DNA of 64,000 nt. Origin: Allobosea sp. CS1GBMeth4 (lineage in GTDB: Bacteria > Pseudomonadota > Alphaproteobacteria > Rhizobiales > Beijerinckiaceae). Each line of letters begins with the position of its first letter. Position 1 is the stretch's first letter. The notes beneath the pieces were generated by a model. The model worked only from the letters and a program-made list of their open reading frames with translations, was not told the origin of the DNA and did no database searches. Below, in pieces: positions 37,383 through 47,403 of the stretch. Both the position numbers and the translations under genes were made by a program. The stretch spans positions 62,001 through 126,000 of the forward strand of contig NZ_FYAS01000011.1 of assembly GCF_900185715.1 (NCBI RefSeq), given 5' to 3'.

Positions 37383-38009
37383 GTGATCGACGCCAGGACC
37401 GCGCTGATCGTCGTCGACGTCCAGAACGATTTCTGCCCCGGCGGCAGCCTTCCGGTCGCCGGCGGCGACGAGATCGTCGCGCTGGTCAACCAGCTCGGAC
37501 GGCGCTTCGCCACAGTCGTCCTGACGCAGGACTGGCACCCGGCCGGGCATCTTTCCTTCGCCTCCAGCCATCCCGGCCGCGCCGCCTTCGAGGCGGTCGC
37601 CATGCCCTATGGCCCGCAGGTGCTCTGGCCGGACCATTGCGTGCAGGGCAGCGGGGGCGCCGCCTTCCATCCCGGCCTCGACCTCGCCATGGCGCAGGCG
37701 ATCATCCGCAAGGGCTGCCGCCGCGAGGTCGACAGCTATTCCGGCTTCATCGAGGCCGATCGCGCCACGCCGACCGGGCTCGGCGGCCATCTCAGGGATC
37801 GTGGCGTCGGCCGTGTCGCCGTCGTCGGCCTCGCCACCGATTTCTGCGTCAGCTGGACGGCGCAGGACGCGGCACGGCTCGGCTTCGAGACCCTCGTCAT
37901 CGAGGACGCCTGCCGCGCCATCGATCTCGACGGCTCCCTCGAGCGGGCCTGGGCGGAGATGACGGCGCTCGGCGTGGGGCGGGTACGCCTCGCCGATCTG
38001 AGCGGCTGA
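37383..38009 (+). CDS. pncA: Nicotinamidase
   Basis: Isochorismatase-fold hydrolase converting nicotinamide to nicotinate in NAD salvage. GTG start at 37383 follows GAGGGG and gives 208 residues. Catalytic Asp is in VVDVQNDFCPGG, the catalytic Lys in IRKGC and the Cys in ATDFCVSWT; the metal-binding D.H pair is in TQDWHPAGHLSF. These together are diagnostic for PncA rather than a generic cysteine hydrolase. Confidence 0.92.
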   Translation: MIDARTALIVVDVQNDFCPGGSLPVAGGDEIVALVNQLGRRFATVVLTQDWHPAGHLSFASSHPGRAAFEAVAMPYGPQVLWPDHCVQGSGGAAFHPGLDLAMAQAIIRKGCRREVDSYSGFIEADRATPTGLGGHLRDRGVGRVAVVGLATDFCVSWTAQDAARLGFETLVIEDACRAIDLDGSLERAWAEMTALGVGRVRLADLSG

Positions 38010-38012
38010 GCG

Positions 38013-38708
38013 ATGTCACGCTCCGAGCGACTGCTCGACCTCGTCCAGGTGCTGCGCCGGCATCGCCGGCCGGTCAGCGGCCGCAGGCTGGCCGAGGAAA
38101 CCGGCGTCAGCATCCGCACGCTCTATCGCGACATCGCGACCCTGCAGGGGCAGGGCGCACCGATCGAGGGCGAACCCGGGCTCGGCTATGTGCTGAAGCC
38201 CGGCTTCATGCTGCCGCCCCTGATGTTCGACGAGGACGAGATCGAGGCGCTGGTGCTCGGCTCGCGCTGGGTCGCCGGTCGTGCCGACGACCGGCTCGCC
38301 GGCGCAGCGCGCAACGCCATGGCCAAGATCGTCGCCGTGCTGCCGGCCGATCTGCGCGACAAGGCCGATGCCTCGGCGCTGTTGGTCGGGCCCGGCGCCA
38401 GGATCGTCGCCACATCCAGCGTCGATCTCGGCCTGATCCGCAAGGCGATCCGCTCGGAGCGCAAGCTGGTGCTCAGCTATCAGGACGGCAAGGCGGCCGC
38501 GACGCAGCGGCTGGTCTGGCCGTTCGCGCTCGGCTTTTTCGACCATGTCCGCGTCGTCGTCGCCTGGTGCGAATTGCGCAACGATTTCCGGCATTTCCGC
38601 GCCGACCGCATCGCGCAGGCCGAGCTGGTCGACATCCGCTATCCGCGGCGGCGCCAGGCGCTGCTGAAGCATTGGCGCGAGCGCGAAGGAATTCCGCAGC
38701 CGCCTTGA
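38013..38708 (+). CDS. YafY-type HTH/WYL transcriptional regulator
   Basis: 231 residues: N-terminal DeoR-like winged helix (LAEETGVSIRTLYRDIATLQGQGAPIEGEPGLGY is split over about 27-60) and a C-terminal WYL-type ligand domain (IRKAIRSERKLVLSYQD ... RFRHFRADRI-like end). YafY regulators are often next to a glyoxalase-fold gene that they control; such a gene follows 70 bases downstream. The gene starts 3 bases after pncA. Confidence 0.85.
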   Translation: MSRSERLLDLVQVLRRHRRPVSGRRLAEETGVSIRTLYRDIATLQGQGAPIEGEPGLGYVLKPGFMLPPLMFDEDEIEALVLGSRWVAGRADDRLAGAARNAMAKIVAVLPADLRDKADASALLVGPGARIVATSSVDLGLIRKAIRSERKLVLSYQDGKAAATQRLVWPFALGFFDHVRVVVAWCELRNDFRHFRADRIAQAELVDIRYPRRRQALLKHWREREGIPQPP

Positions 38709-38714
38709 GATACA

Positions 38715-38731
38715 CTGCCGGAAATTGGCAG
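38715..38731. promoter_or_regulatory. Palindromic operator candidate before the VOC gene
   Basis: CTGCC GGAAATT GGCAG, a 5-bp inverted repeat with a 7-base AT-rich centre, lies 6 bases after the regulator stop and about 48 bases before the VOC gene start. Its place suggests a binding site for the YafY-type regulator encoded just upstream. Short palindromes of this size occur by chance, so confidence is low. Confidence 0.35.
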
Positions 38732-38778
38732 CATCTGCAGCGATCATGCGCGGGTCCTCAAGACCGGAGAACGACCCG

Positions 38779-39147
38779 ATGCTCGACGCCAATTTCATCA
38801 TTCTCTATGTCGACAGCCCAGAGGCCAGCGCCCGCTTCTATGCCGATCTGATCGGACAGGCGCCGCTCGAGGCATCGCCGACCTTCGCCATGTTCGCGCT
38901 GCCGTCGGGCGTCAGGCTCGGCCTTTGGTCGCGCCATACCGTCGAACCTGGCGCGCAGGCGGCCGGCGGCGGCGAGATCGCCATGGTGGTCGGCAGCGGC
39001 GAGGCGGTCGATGCGACGCATGCCGACTGGCAGCGGCGCGGCCTTGCCATCCTGCAGGCGCCGACCGATCTCGATTTCGGCCGCACCTTCGTCGCGATCG
39101 ATCCTGACGGTCATCGCCTGCGCGTCTTCCACCCGTTCGAAGGCTAG
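38779..39147 (+). CDS. VOC (glyoxalase/bleomycin resistance fold) protein
   Basis: 122 residues from the ATG at 38779 (GGAGA site). Two VOC half-domains: NFIILYVDSPEASARFYADLIG in the first and DLDFGRTFVAIDPDGHRLRVF in the second. Members beside YafY regulators are annotated as phenazine or drug-binding proteins; substrate is not visible here. Cytoplasmic. Confidence 0.82.
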   Translation: MLDANFIILYVDSPEASARFYADLIGQAPLEASPTFAMFALPSGVRLGLWSRHTVEPGAQAAGGGEIAMVVGSGEAVDATHADWQRRGLAILQAPTDLDFGRTFVAIDPDGHRLRVFHPFEG

Positions 39148-39288
39148 ATGCTCTGCCGGCCGCGGCGCGGACCTGGTCGCGATCGCGCCCGGGCCGATCT
39201 GGTTGCCGCGGATGTGTCGCGAGGCTATGCCGGCAGCGGGGTCCCGGGGCGTGCATCTTCGGACGCATTCAACTCGAGAAAGATTATC

Positions 39289-39690
39289 ATGCTGCTTTCC
39301 TTCAAGCGTTTCAGCGCGCTCGCCGCCTTTGCGGTCCTGTCCTGCGGCCCGGCTTTCGCCCAGAGCCAGGCCGACCAGCTCGCAACCGCCTATCAGGCTG
39401 GCCGCAACCAGCTCGGCCTCCTGAGCTACTGTGCCGAGAAGGGCCATGTCGGGCCCGAGATCGTCGAGATCCAGCGCAAGGTCCTGGCGCTGATTCCGGT
39501 GCCGGCCGAGAAGAGGGCGAGCGAAGCGGGCGACGCCGCGGAAACCGCCGGCAAGAAGGGTACGATCGCGATGATGGGCGTGACCCAGGATCTCGAGACC
39601 GTCTCCAAGGCGCAGGGCGGCACGGTCGCGACCTATTGCAAGCAGATCGGCGAGGTCCTGCAGAAGGCCGCGACCTCTCTGCCGAAATGA
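39289..39690 (+). CDS. Small exported protein, possibly of the pore-forming ESAT-6-like family
   Basis: 133 residues from the ATG at 39289, with a signal peptide ending GPAFAQ at about residue 24. The mature part (about 109 residues) is helical, with two cysteines (LLSYCAEKG and VATYCKQIG) likely to pair. It contains AYQAGRNQLGLL, typical of a group in Rhizobiales labelled pore-forming ESAT-6 family. That label is from memory of similar sequences and not of experiments. An upstream in-frame extension to 39148 lacks a ribosome site and is not used. Confidence 0.65.
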   Translation: MLLSFKRFSALAAFAVLSCGPAFAQSQADQLATAYQAGRNQLGLLSYCAEKGHVGPEIVEIQRKVLALIPVPAEKRASEAGDAAETAGKKGTIAMMGVTQDLETVSKAQGGTVATYCKQIGEVLQKAATSLPK

Positions 39691-39733
39691 GATCCGCGCG
39701 GGCCGTTCCTTCCAGATTCCGGCGGGACGGGCC

Positions 39734-39764
39734 TTGACCTCAACCATGGTTGAGCTCCTACAGG
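39734..39764 (+). promoter_or_regulatory. SoxR-type promoter and operator
   Basis: TTGACC (39734-39739), 19-base spacer, TACAGG (39759-39764). The spacer contains the perfect 16-bp palindrome CTCAACCATGGTTGAG (39739-39754), preceded by AC, giving ACCTCAA-N6-TTGAG. Half sites match the SoxR box (CCTCAA/TTGAGG), and the long 19-base spacing with a dyad between -35 and -10 is the rule for MerR/SoxR-controlled promoters such as E. coli soxS. The downstream gene belongs to a class known in SoxR regulons. Confidence 0.7.
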
Positions 39765-39799
39765 TCCCGGCTCCTGCACAGGCAACGAAGGAGCCGGGC

Positions 39800-40111
39800 A
39801 TGCCCGATCGGCTGGTCGTCAACATCAGCGTCATCACGCCGAAGCGCGAGCGCTTCGAGGAGTTCATGGCGCTGCAGCTCGCCCAGCACCATGCCCTGCG
39901 CGGCAAGGTCGAGGGGCTGATCGGCGGGCGGCTGTTCCGTTCGCGCGAGGATCGCGACGTCGTCCTCGTGACGATGTTCGAATCCGAAGAGGCGGCGTTG
40001 CGCTTTTCCCGCGACGAGCGCTTCACCAGCCATCTGGCGCGCGTGCGCCCCTTACTCGAACGCGCCGTGCCGGGGGTCTATGAGGTCGCCTACGAGGCCG
40101 GCGCGCTCTGA
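39800..40111 (+). CDS. Antibiotic biosynthesis monooxygenase-type small protein
   Basis: 103 residues of the ABM dimeric alpha-beta barrel fold (LVVNISVITPKRERFEEFMALQ, DRDVVLVTMFESEEAALRF). Start at 39800 has an ideal AAGGAG site; Met codons upstream fall inside the promoter and are excluded. Related proteins oxidise quinone-like compounds. A SoxR-type promoter stands directly before it, which suggests induction by redox-active molecules. Confidence 0.82.
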   Translation: MPDRLVVNISVITPKRERFEEFMALQLAQHHALRGKVEGLIGGRLFRSREDRDVVLVTMFESEEAALRFSRDERFTSHLARVRPLLERAVPGVYEVAYEAGAL

Positions 40112-40271
40112 GGCGGGGCGTTTGCGCCTTGCATTCTCGCGCCATGGCGTGTAAGGCGCGCCCTATTCCACATGGGGAGCATCACCTCGACACCGAGGCG
40201 TTCCGGTGACCGGCCAGTGCATGGCGGGCTCATTCGCTCCCCAGAGGCTCAACCGGAAGGACAAGAACACC

Positions 40272-41282
<1,011 letters not shown>

Positions 41283-41496
41283 TCTTTCGACGCATTGCGG
41301 CGCGTCATCGGCGCGTCGCACTTGGATACCTGATTGAAGCCGAGCAACGCCGATGACCGGAAACGGGCGTCGGCGTTCGCCAATCGAGGCTTCCGCTTCT
41401 CGACATGCCGGCACGCTCACGGGCGGGGCCGCAGGAGCGGGATGCGAAACGTGGGAACCGGTTCTTCGTCCGGATCCCGCCCGATATTTTGGAATC

Positions 41497-41541
41497 GATC
41501 ATGATGGTTTCGGATCGAGCCGATCCAAGACCATCATGATC
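41497..41541. repeat. 45-base perfect-ended hairpin between rpsB and tsf
   Basis: Outer stem GATCATGATGGT (41497-41508) / ACCATCATGATC (41530-41541) is perfect over 12 bp; an inner stem GGATCG / CGATCC with loop AGC sits at its tip. It lies 23 bases before the tsf start. It lacks a T run, so it is not a simple terminator; it may be a dispersed palindromic repeat or an RNA processing or stability element in the rpsB-tsf transcript. Confidence 0.6.
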
Positions 41542-41563
41542 CTGAACAGCAAGGACGACGCAA

Positions 41564-42487
41564 ATGGCTGCGATCACCGCCGGCATGGTGAAGGAACTCC
41601 GCGACAAGACCGGCGCGGGCATGATGGACTGCAAGGCCGCGCTCTCGGCCACCGACGGCAACATGGAAGCCGCCGTCGACTGGCTGCGCGCCAAGGGCCT
41701 GTCGAAGGCCGCCAAGAAGGCCGGCCGCGTCGCCGCCGAGGGCCTCGTCGCCGTCGCCGTGCGTGACGGCCGCGGCGTCGCGGTCGAGGTCAATTCCGAG
41801 ACCGACTTCGTCGCCCGCAACCTCGAATTCCAGGCGCTCGCCCGCACCATCGCCGATGTCGCGCTCGAGCGCGGCGGCGATGTCGAGGCGCTGGCCGCCC
41901 ACCACTATCCGGGCGGCGGCACCGTCGCGGAGGCGATCTCGAACGCGATCGCCACCATCGGCGAGAACATGACGCTGCGCCGCGTCGCCCAGGTCTCGGT
42001 CCAGTCCGGCCTGGTCGGCTCCTATGTCCATGGCGCGATCGCCGACGGGCTCGGCAAGATCGGCGTGATCGTCGGCCTGGAGACCAGCGGCAAGGGCGAC
42101 GAGCTCGCGACGCTCGGCCGCCAGCTCGCCATGCACATCGCGGCGACCAACCCGGTGGCGCTCGATCTCGCCTCGGTCGATCCGGCGGTGCTGGAGCGCG
42201 AGAAGGCGATCCTGGCCGAGAAGAACGCCGGCAAGCCGGAGCATGTGCTCGCCAAGATCGTCGAGAGCGGCCTGAAGAGCTACGCCAAGGAATATTGCCT
42301 GCTCGACCAGGCCTATATCCACGAGGGCTCCAAGTCGGTCGCGCAGGTGCTGAAGGAGGCCGAGGGCAAGGTCGGCGGCCCGGTCAAGCTCACGGGCTTC
42401 GCCCGCTTCGCGCTCGGCGAGGGCATCGAGAAGGAAGAGACCGACTTCGCCGCCGAGGTCGCGGCGGCCGGCGGCACGACCGGCTGA
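41564..42487 (+). CDS. tsf: Translation elongation factor Ts
   Basis: 307 residues, full length; nucleotide exchange factor for EF-Tu. N-terminal UBA-like region [19 protein letters not shown] and the signature [14 protein letters not shown]; core with [11 protein letters not shown]-terminal part [24 protein letters not shown]. Preceded by rpsB and followed by a clear terminator. Confidence 0.98.
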   Translation: MAAITAGMVKELRDKTGAGMMDCKAALSATDGNMEAAVDWLRAKGLSKAAKKAGRVAAEGLVAVAVRDGRGVAVEVNSETDFVARNLEFQALARTIADVALERGGDVEALAAHHYPGGGTVAEAISNAIATIGENMTLRRVAQVSVQSGLVGSYVHGAIADGLGKIGVIVGLETSGKGDELATLGRQLAMHIAATNPVALDLASVDPAVLEREKAILAEKNAGKPEHVLAKIVESGLKSYAKEYCLLDQAYIHEGSKSVAQVLKEAEGKVGGPVKLTGFARFALGEGIEKEETDFAAEVAAAGGTTG

Positions 42488-42509
42488 CAAGCCCGTTGAT
42501 AGGACACAG

Positions 42510-42538
42510 AAAGGCCGCGCCTTGCGCGGCCTTTTTTG
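42510..42538 (+). terminator. Rho-independent terminator after tsf
   Basis: Stem AAGGCCGCGC (42511-42520) / GCGCGGCCTT (42524-42533) with loop CTT, followed by TTTT. A textbook terminator that ends the rpsB-tsf unit before pyrH. Confidence 0.9.
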
Positions 42539-42606
42539 TAAGTAGGAAGGGCCGGCCTGCCGAATCGGAGGGCCGGACGATATGGCGCGAGCAGTGGAGA
42601 GCCCCG

Positions 42607-43314
42607 ATGAGACCTAAACGCGTTCTCGTGAAGCTCTCCGGCGAAGCCCTTGCCGGGCCTCAGGGAAACGGCCTCGACGGCGCGACGCTGACCGCGCTGG
42701 CCGCCGACATCGCCCATGCCTCGCGCGAGGGCGTCGAGATCGGCATCGTCGTCGGCGGCGGCAATTTCTTCCGCGGCGTGCAGGGCCTCAACAAGGGGCT
42801 CGACCGGACGACGGCCGATTCGATCGGCATGCTCGGCACGGTGATGAACGCGCTCGCCCTCGAACATGCGATCGAGGCGGCCGGCGCGCCGGCCCGCGCC
42901 ATGTCGGCGGTGCCGATGCCCTCGCTCTGCGAGAGCTATGCCCGCAAGCGCGCGCTCGACCATCTCAGCCATGGCAAGGTGGTCATCCTCGGCGGCGGCA
43001 CCGGCAATCCCTATTTCACCACAGACACGGGCGCGGCGCTGCGCGCGGCCGAGCTCGGCTGCAGCCATCTGCTCAAGGCGACGCAGGTCGACGGGGTCTA
43101 TACGGCCGATCCGAAGAAGGATCCGAGCGCGACCCGCTATGACAGGCTGACCCACGAGGACGCGATCAGGCGCGACCTCAAGGTGATGGACACCGCCGCC
43201 TTCGCCCTGGCGCGCGATGCCAGCCTGACCATCGTGGTCTTCTCGATCGCGGAAACGGGCGCGCTTGCGGCCGTGCTGCGCGGCGAGGGCAGGGCGACCT
43301 ATGTCACGCCCTGA
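42607..43314 (+). CDS. pyrH: UMP kinase
   Basis: 235 residues; phosphorylates UMP to UDP. ATG at 42607 (MRPKRVLVKLSGEAL). Motifs: GIVVGGGNFFRG, MLGTVMNALALEHAI and the TDTGAALRAAELGC / ATQVDGVYTADPKKDP regions of the bacterial amino-acid-kinase-fold UMP kinase. Begins 69 bases after the terminator, so it must have its own promoter; none is clear. Confidence 0.97.
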   Translation: MRPKRVLVKLSGEALAGPQGNGLDGATLTALAADIAHASREGVEIGIVVGGGNFFRGVQGLNKGLDRTTADSIGMLGTVMNALALEHAIEAAGAPARAMSAVPMPSLCESYARKRALDHLSHGKVVILGGGTGNPYFTTDTGAALRAAELGCSHLLKATQVDGVYTADPKKDPSATRYDRLTHEDAIRRDLKVMDTAAFALARDASLTIVVFSIAETGALAAVLRGEGRATYVTP

Positions 43315-43327
43315 GTGCTGACCGGCA

Positions 43328-43741
43328 TCAGAAATTCGGCCAGAGGCCGGGCGTCGCCAGTTCGAGCAGGTGGCCGTCCGGATCGCGGAAATAGAGGCTG
43401 ACGCCGCCGCGATTCCAGCTCATCCGTCCCTCCACCGGGATGCCGTGCTGCGCCAGCCGCTCCTCCCAGGCGGGCAGCTCGGCCGCATCGACGGCGAAGG
43501 CGACGTGCAGCGGACCCGCACCGTCATGCGGCGGGATGCTGCCGGTCTCCGAGAGCTGTGTCTCCAGCGAGGCGCCGCGCAGGAAGAGCAGCAGGACATT
43601 GCGGCCGCCGACATCGTAGGCGACGAGCGTCCTGGTCCTGAGCATCGGCGCGAGGCCGAGCTTCGTCTCGTAGAAGGCCGCGGCCCGGTCGAGATCGTCG
43701 ACATAGAGCGCGGTTTCGAGGATGCGGTTCAGGCGGGGCAT
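43328..43741 (-). CDS. VOC family (glyoxalase-fold) protein
   Basis: 137 residues with two VOC modules ([58 protein letters not shown]). The metal-ligand pattern H...E is present at the expected places in the second half (HVAF and LLELATPG). It is a lone - strand gene inside the + strand pyrH-frr region; substrate unknown. Confidence 0.82.
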   Translation of the reverse strand: MPRLNRILETALYVDDLDRAAAFYETKLGLAPMLRTRTLVAYDVGGRNVLLLFLRGASLETQLSETGSIPPHDGAGPLHVAFAVDAAELPAWEERLAQHGIPVEGRMSWNRGGVSLYFRDPDGHLLELATPGLWPNF

Positions 43742-43992
43742 CGGTCACTCCTCGGCGACAGCGGCCCGGCCGGCGCCGGCCCGCGGCTCCTATCTGGGGC
43801 GCATCGGGGCGGACGGCCAGCCCGGCGGCGAGCCTGCCTGCCATGCAGCGGGGACGGCGGCCGATTTCCCTTGCGGACCGGCCGGGGAAAATGCTGTTGA
43901 AGCAGAAATCCTTGACCCTGGGGCGGGCGCTCGCCATGGTCGCGCGCAATTCCGGCTCCGGTCCGACCGGTTTCGACAAGGTTTTGAAGACG

Positions 43993-44556
43993 ATGGCCCA
44001 AACCACTTTCGATCTCGCCGATCTGAACCGCCGCATGGACGGCGCCGTGCAATCGTTCAAGAGCGACCTGGCCTCGCTTCGCACCGGCCGGGCCTCGGCC
44101 AATGTGCTCGACCCGATCCAGGTCGAGGCCTATGGCGCCCGCACGCCGCTCAACCAGCTGGCGACCGTCAGCGTTCCCGAGCCGCGCCTGCTCTCGGTCC
44201 AGGTCTGGGACCGCAGCATGGTCCAGGCGGTGGAGAAGGCGATCCGCGAATCCGATCTCGGCCTCAACCCGCAGACCGAGGGACAGGTGCTGCGCATCCG
44301 CATCCCCGAGCTGAACGAGCAGCGCCGCAAGGAGATGGTCAAGGTCGCGCACAAATATGCGGAGGAGGCCAAGATCGCGATCCGCCATGTCCGCCGCGAC
44401 GGCATCGACCTGATCAAGAAGCTCGAGAAGGACGGGCACATGCCCAAGGACGACGTCGCCAAGCAGACCGATCTGGTCCAGAAGGCGACGGACAAGCATG
44501 TCGGCGAGGTCGACCAGGCGCTCGCCGCCAAGGAAAAGGAAATCCTGCACGTCTGA
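43993..44556 (+). CDS. frr: Ribosome recycling factor
   Basis: 187 residues from the ATG at 43993, chosen for the family N-terminus ([19 protein letters not shown]). Contains [21 protein letters not shown] and [19 protein letters not shown], diagnostic for RRF. The frame is open further upstream, but the extra residues are not family-like. Confidence 0.97.
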   Translation: MAQTTFDLADLNRRMDGAVQSFKSDLASLRTGRASANVLDPIQVEAYGARTPLNQLATVSVPEPRLLSVQVWDRSMVQAVEKAIRESDLGLNPQTEGQVLRIRIPELNEQRRKEMVKVAHKYAEEAKIAIRHVRRDGIDLIKKLEKDGHMPKDDVAKQTDLVQKATDKHVGEVDQALAAKEKEILHV

Positions 44557-44615
44557 GGTTCCGGTCGGCAGGCCATCATGATGAACGGGGCTGCGGTCCC
44601 GGAGAGGCAGTTCGT

Positions 44616-45377
44616 ATGTCAGACGGCCCGCGCCCGGCAGCGCCCGATCCGGCTCCCGCCCATGTCGCGATCATCATGGACGGCAATGGCCGCTGGGCGC
44701 AGATGCGCGGCCTGCCGCGGCAGGAAGGGCACCGGCGCGGGCTCGAGGCGCTGCGGCGCACGGTCCGCAATGCCGCCGATCTCGGCATCCGGGTCCTGAC
44801 GCTCTATTCCTTCTCGACCGAGAACTGGCGGCGGCCGATGGCCGAGGTCTCGTTCCTGATGGGGCTGCTGCGCCGCTTCGTCGAGAATGATCTCGCCGAG
44901 CTGAACGCGTCCGGCGTGCGCGTGCGCATCATCGGCAATCGCGAGGATCTCGCTGCGGACCTGCGCGCGCTGGTCGAGCGGGCCGAAGCGATGACGCAGG
45001 GCAATACCGGTCTCACCCTGGTCGTCGCCTTCAATTACGGCTCGCGCGACGAGCTCATCCGCGTGACGCGCCGGCTCGCGCGGGAGGCCGCCGCCGGCCG
45101 GATCGCTCCGGAGGCGATCGACGAGGAAATGCTGTCCTCGCATCTCGACACCGGCTCGCTGCCGGATCCCGACCTGGTGATCCGCACCTCGGGCGAGACC
45201 CGCATCTCGAATTTCCTGCTCTGGCAGGCCGCCTATGCCGAGTTCGTGTTCACGCCGGTGCTCTGGCCCGATTTCGACCGCAAGGCGCTCGAGGACGCCC
45301 TGGCCGAATTCCACCGCCGCGACCGCCGCTATGGCGGCGTCGGCCAGCCGGCCGAAGCCAAGGTGGGGGTCGCGTGA
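44616..45377 (+). CDS. uppS: Isoprenyl (undecaprenyl diphosphate) synthase
   Basis: 253 residues; cis-prenyltransferase making the lipid carrier for peptidoglycan. ATG at 44616 follows GGAGAGGCAG. Motifs: [14 protein letters not shown] (catalytic Asp), [13 protein letters not shown], and the C-terminal [20 protein letters not shown] and [14 protein letters not shown]. Overlaps cdsA by 4 bases. Confidence 0.97.
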   Translation: MSDGPRPAAPDPAPAHVAIIMDGNGRWAQMRGLPRQEGHRRGLEALRRTVRNAADLGIRVLTLYSFSTENWRRPMAEVSFLMGLLRRFVENDLAELNASGVRVRIIGNREDLAADLRALVERAEAMTQGNTGLTLVVAFNYGSRDELIRVTRRLAREAAAGRIAPEAIDEEMLSSHLDTGSLPDPDLVIRTSGETRISNFLLWQAAYAEFVFTPVLWPDFDRKALEDALAEFHRRDRRYGGVGQPAEAKVGVA

Positions 45378-46192
45378 ATGAGGGCGGCGCCGGAGCGGGC
45401 GCGTCCGAGCTGCGGCTGAGGGTCGTCTCGGCCCTGGTGCTCGCCACGGTCGTCCTCGGTGCGACCCTGCTCGGCGGCTGGCCCTTCCGCCTGCTCTGGA
45501 CTGCCGTCGCCGGCGTCGTCGCCTATGAATGGCTCGCCATCGTCAGCCGCAAGAACGCCGCCGCCGGCGGAATCGGCGTCGGCCTCGCCGGGCTCGTGCT
45601 CGCCCTGCTGCCGCTGAGCGATGTCGCGCTCGCGGGCGTCGCGGCGCTCGCCGGCCTGGTCGGCGCGCTCGCGATGCCGCGGACAACCAACCAGCGCGGG
45701 CTCGAGGCCTGCGGCGTCGCCTATGCGCTGTGCTTCGCGCTGGTGACGCCGGCGCTGCGCGACACGCCCGGGATCGGGCTGGCGCTGATCATCTGGACCT
45801 TCGCGGTGGTCTGGCTCACCGACATCGCCGCCTATTTCACCGGCCGGGCGCTCGGCGGGCCCAAGCTGCTGCCGCGCATCAGCCCGAAGAAGACCTGGTC
45901 GGGCGCGCTCGGCGGCGCCGCGGCCGGGACCTTGTGCGGCACCGCCGTCTGGGCCTGGTTCTTCCCGCAGCTGCCCGCCGGGCTCGGGCCCGTGCTGGCG
46001 CTGTCCCTGGCGGCCTCGGCCGCGAGCCAGGCCGGCGACCTGTTCGAATCGTCGATCAAGCGGCGCTTCGGCACCAAGGATTCGAGCCATCTGATTCCCG
46101 GTCATGGCGGCTTCCTCGACCGGCTCGACGGCTACTGGGCCGTGCTGGTCTTCGCCGGCCTGCTGCTTTATCTGGCGCGGCTGGGATCCTGA
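45374..46192 (+). CDS. cdsA: Phosphatidate cytidylyltransferase
   Basis: 272 residues, polytopic (about 8 membrane helices); makes CDP-diacylglycerol for phospholipid synthesis. The family signature runs through [14 protein letters not shown] and [25 protein letters not shown] region overlaps uppS by 4 bases (ATGA). Confidence 0.95.
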   Translation: MNEGGAGAGASELRLRVVSALVLATVVLGATLLGGWPFRLLWTAVAGVVAYEWLAIVSRKNAAAGGIGVGLAGLVLALLPLSDVALAGVAALAGLVGALAMPRTTNQRGLEACGVAYALCFALVTPALRDTPGIGLALIIWTFAVVWLTDIAAYFTGRALGGPKLLPRISPKKTWSGALGGAAAGTLCGTAVWAWFFPQLPAGLGPVLALSLAASAASQAGDLFESSIKRRFGTKDSSHLIPGHGGFLDRLDGYWAVLVFAGLLLYLARLGS

Positions 46193-46199
46193 GCCGCCC

Positions 46200-47381
46200 A
46201 TGCGCCGCACCGTCACCATTCTGGGAGCCACCGGCTCCATCGGCCGCTCGACACGCGCGGTGATCGCCGAGAATCCGGAGCGGCTGCAGGTCGCCGCGCT
46301 CGTCGCCGGGCGGGATGCGGCCGGGCTGGCGCGGGTCGCGCGCGAGACCGGCGCATGCTTCGCCGCGATCGCGGACGAGGCGCAGCGCGAGGACCTCGCC
46401 GCCGCGCTCGCCGGCAGCGGCATCCGCCACGGCGCCGGCCGGGAGGCGGTGCTCGAGGCGGCGACGCTCGACAGCGACATCGTGGTCAGCGCCATCTCCG
46501 GGGCGGCCGGACTCGAGGCGACCTTCGCCGCGCTGAGACGCGGGCGGGTCGTCGCGCTCGCCAACAAGGAGAGCCTGGTCTGCGCCGGGGCCGCGGTGAT
46601 GGCGCGGGCGCTGGAGGCGGGCGTGCGCGTCCTGCCGCTCGATTCCGAGCACAATGCCCTGTTCCAGGTGCTCGGCGCCGAGCCGGTCTCGGCGATCCGC
46701 AGCATGACCCTGACCGCCTCGGGCGGTCCGTTCCGAACCTGGCCGGCCGAGCGGATCGCCAGCGCCACGCCGGAGCAGGCGCTGGCCCATCCGAACTACG
46801 CGATGGGCGCCAAGATCACGATCGATTCGGCCAGCATGATGAACAAGGGGCTCGAGCTGATCGAGGCCGCCTTCCTGTTCGGGCTGGGCCCCGAGCAGCT
46901 CGACGTCCTGGTCCATCCACAGCAGATCGTGCACGGCCTCGTCACCTTCCGGGACGGATCGGTCAGCGCCGGGATGGCGGTGCCGGACATGCGCGTGGCT
47001 GCCGCCCACTGCCTCGGCATCGACGGCCGGCTCGACGCGCCGGCGAACCGTTTCCTCGATCTCGTCGGCGCAGGTCCGCTCGCCTTCGAGCGGCCGGACC
47101 TCGCCCGGTTCCCGGCGCTGGGCCTGGCCATCGCCGCGCTGGCCGAAGGCGGCGCCGCGCCGGCGGTGCTGAATGCCGCCAACGAAGTGGCGGTCGAAGC
47201 CTTCCTGGCTCGACGGATCGGATTCTCGGCGATTCCCGCGCTGGTCGAGGCGGTTTCAGCGCAGGCGGCGAGCGCGCCGCTGCCGGCGCCCGCCGACGTG
47301 GCGGAGGCGCTCGCCATTGACCACGATGCGAGAAGGCGGGCCCGCATGCTCTTGTCGCAGGGGCGCTTCACTGTCACTTAG
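46200..47381 (+). CDS. dxr: 1-deoxy-D-xylulose-5-phosphate reductoisomerase
   Basis: 393 residues; second step of the MEP isoprenoid pathway. ATG at 46200, 7 bases after cdsA. NADPH-binding GATGSIGRST near the N-terminus, ALANKESLVCAG, LDSEHNALFQ, ASGGPFR, SASMMNKGLELIEA and MNAANEVAV-like (VLNAANEVAVEAF) segments are all present. Confidence 0.97.
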   Translation: MRRTVTILGATGSIGRSTRAVIAENPERLQVAALVAGRDAAGLARVARETGACFAAIADEAQREDLAAALAGSGIRHGAGREAVLEAATLDSDIVVSAISGAAGLEATFAALRRGRVVALANKESLVCAGAAVMARALEAGVRVLPLDSEHNALFQVLGAEPVSAIRSMTLTASGGPFRTWPAERIASATPEQALAHPNYAMGAKITIDSASMMNKGLELIEAAFLFGLGPEQLDVLVHPQQIVHGLVTFRDGSVSAGMAVPDMRVAAAHCLGIDGRLDAPANRFLDLVGAGPLAFERPDLARFPALGLAIAALAEGGAAPAVLNAANEVAVEAFLARRIGFSAIPALVEAVSAQAASAPLPAPADVAEALAIDHDARRRARMLLSQGRFTVT

Positions 47382-47403
47382 TGACTGAAGTCGGGAGAGT
47401 TTT

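Noticed and set aside
39148..39288. N-terminal extension of the small exported protein
   Set aside because: It has no ribosome site and would bury the signal peptide that begins at 39289.
40112..40271. Promoter or leader RNA before rpsB
   Set aside because: A weak TTGCAT/TAAGGC pair and a GCCATGGC palindrome are visible, but matches are too poor to assign a promoter or a known ribosomal leader.
43722..44615. A 5' extension that would fuse uppS to upstream sequence
   Set aside because: It runs through frr in another frame; the family start of UppS is at 44616 with a ribosome site.
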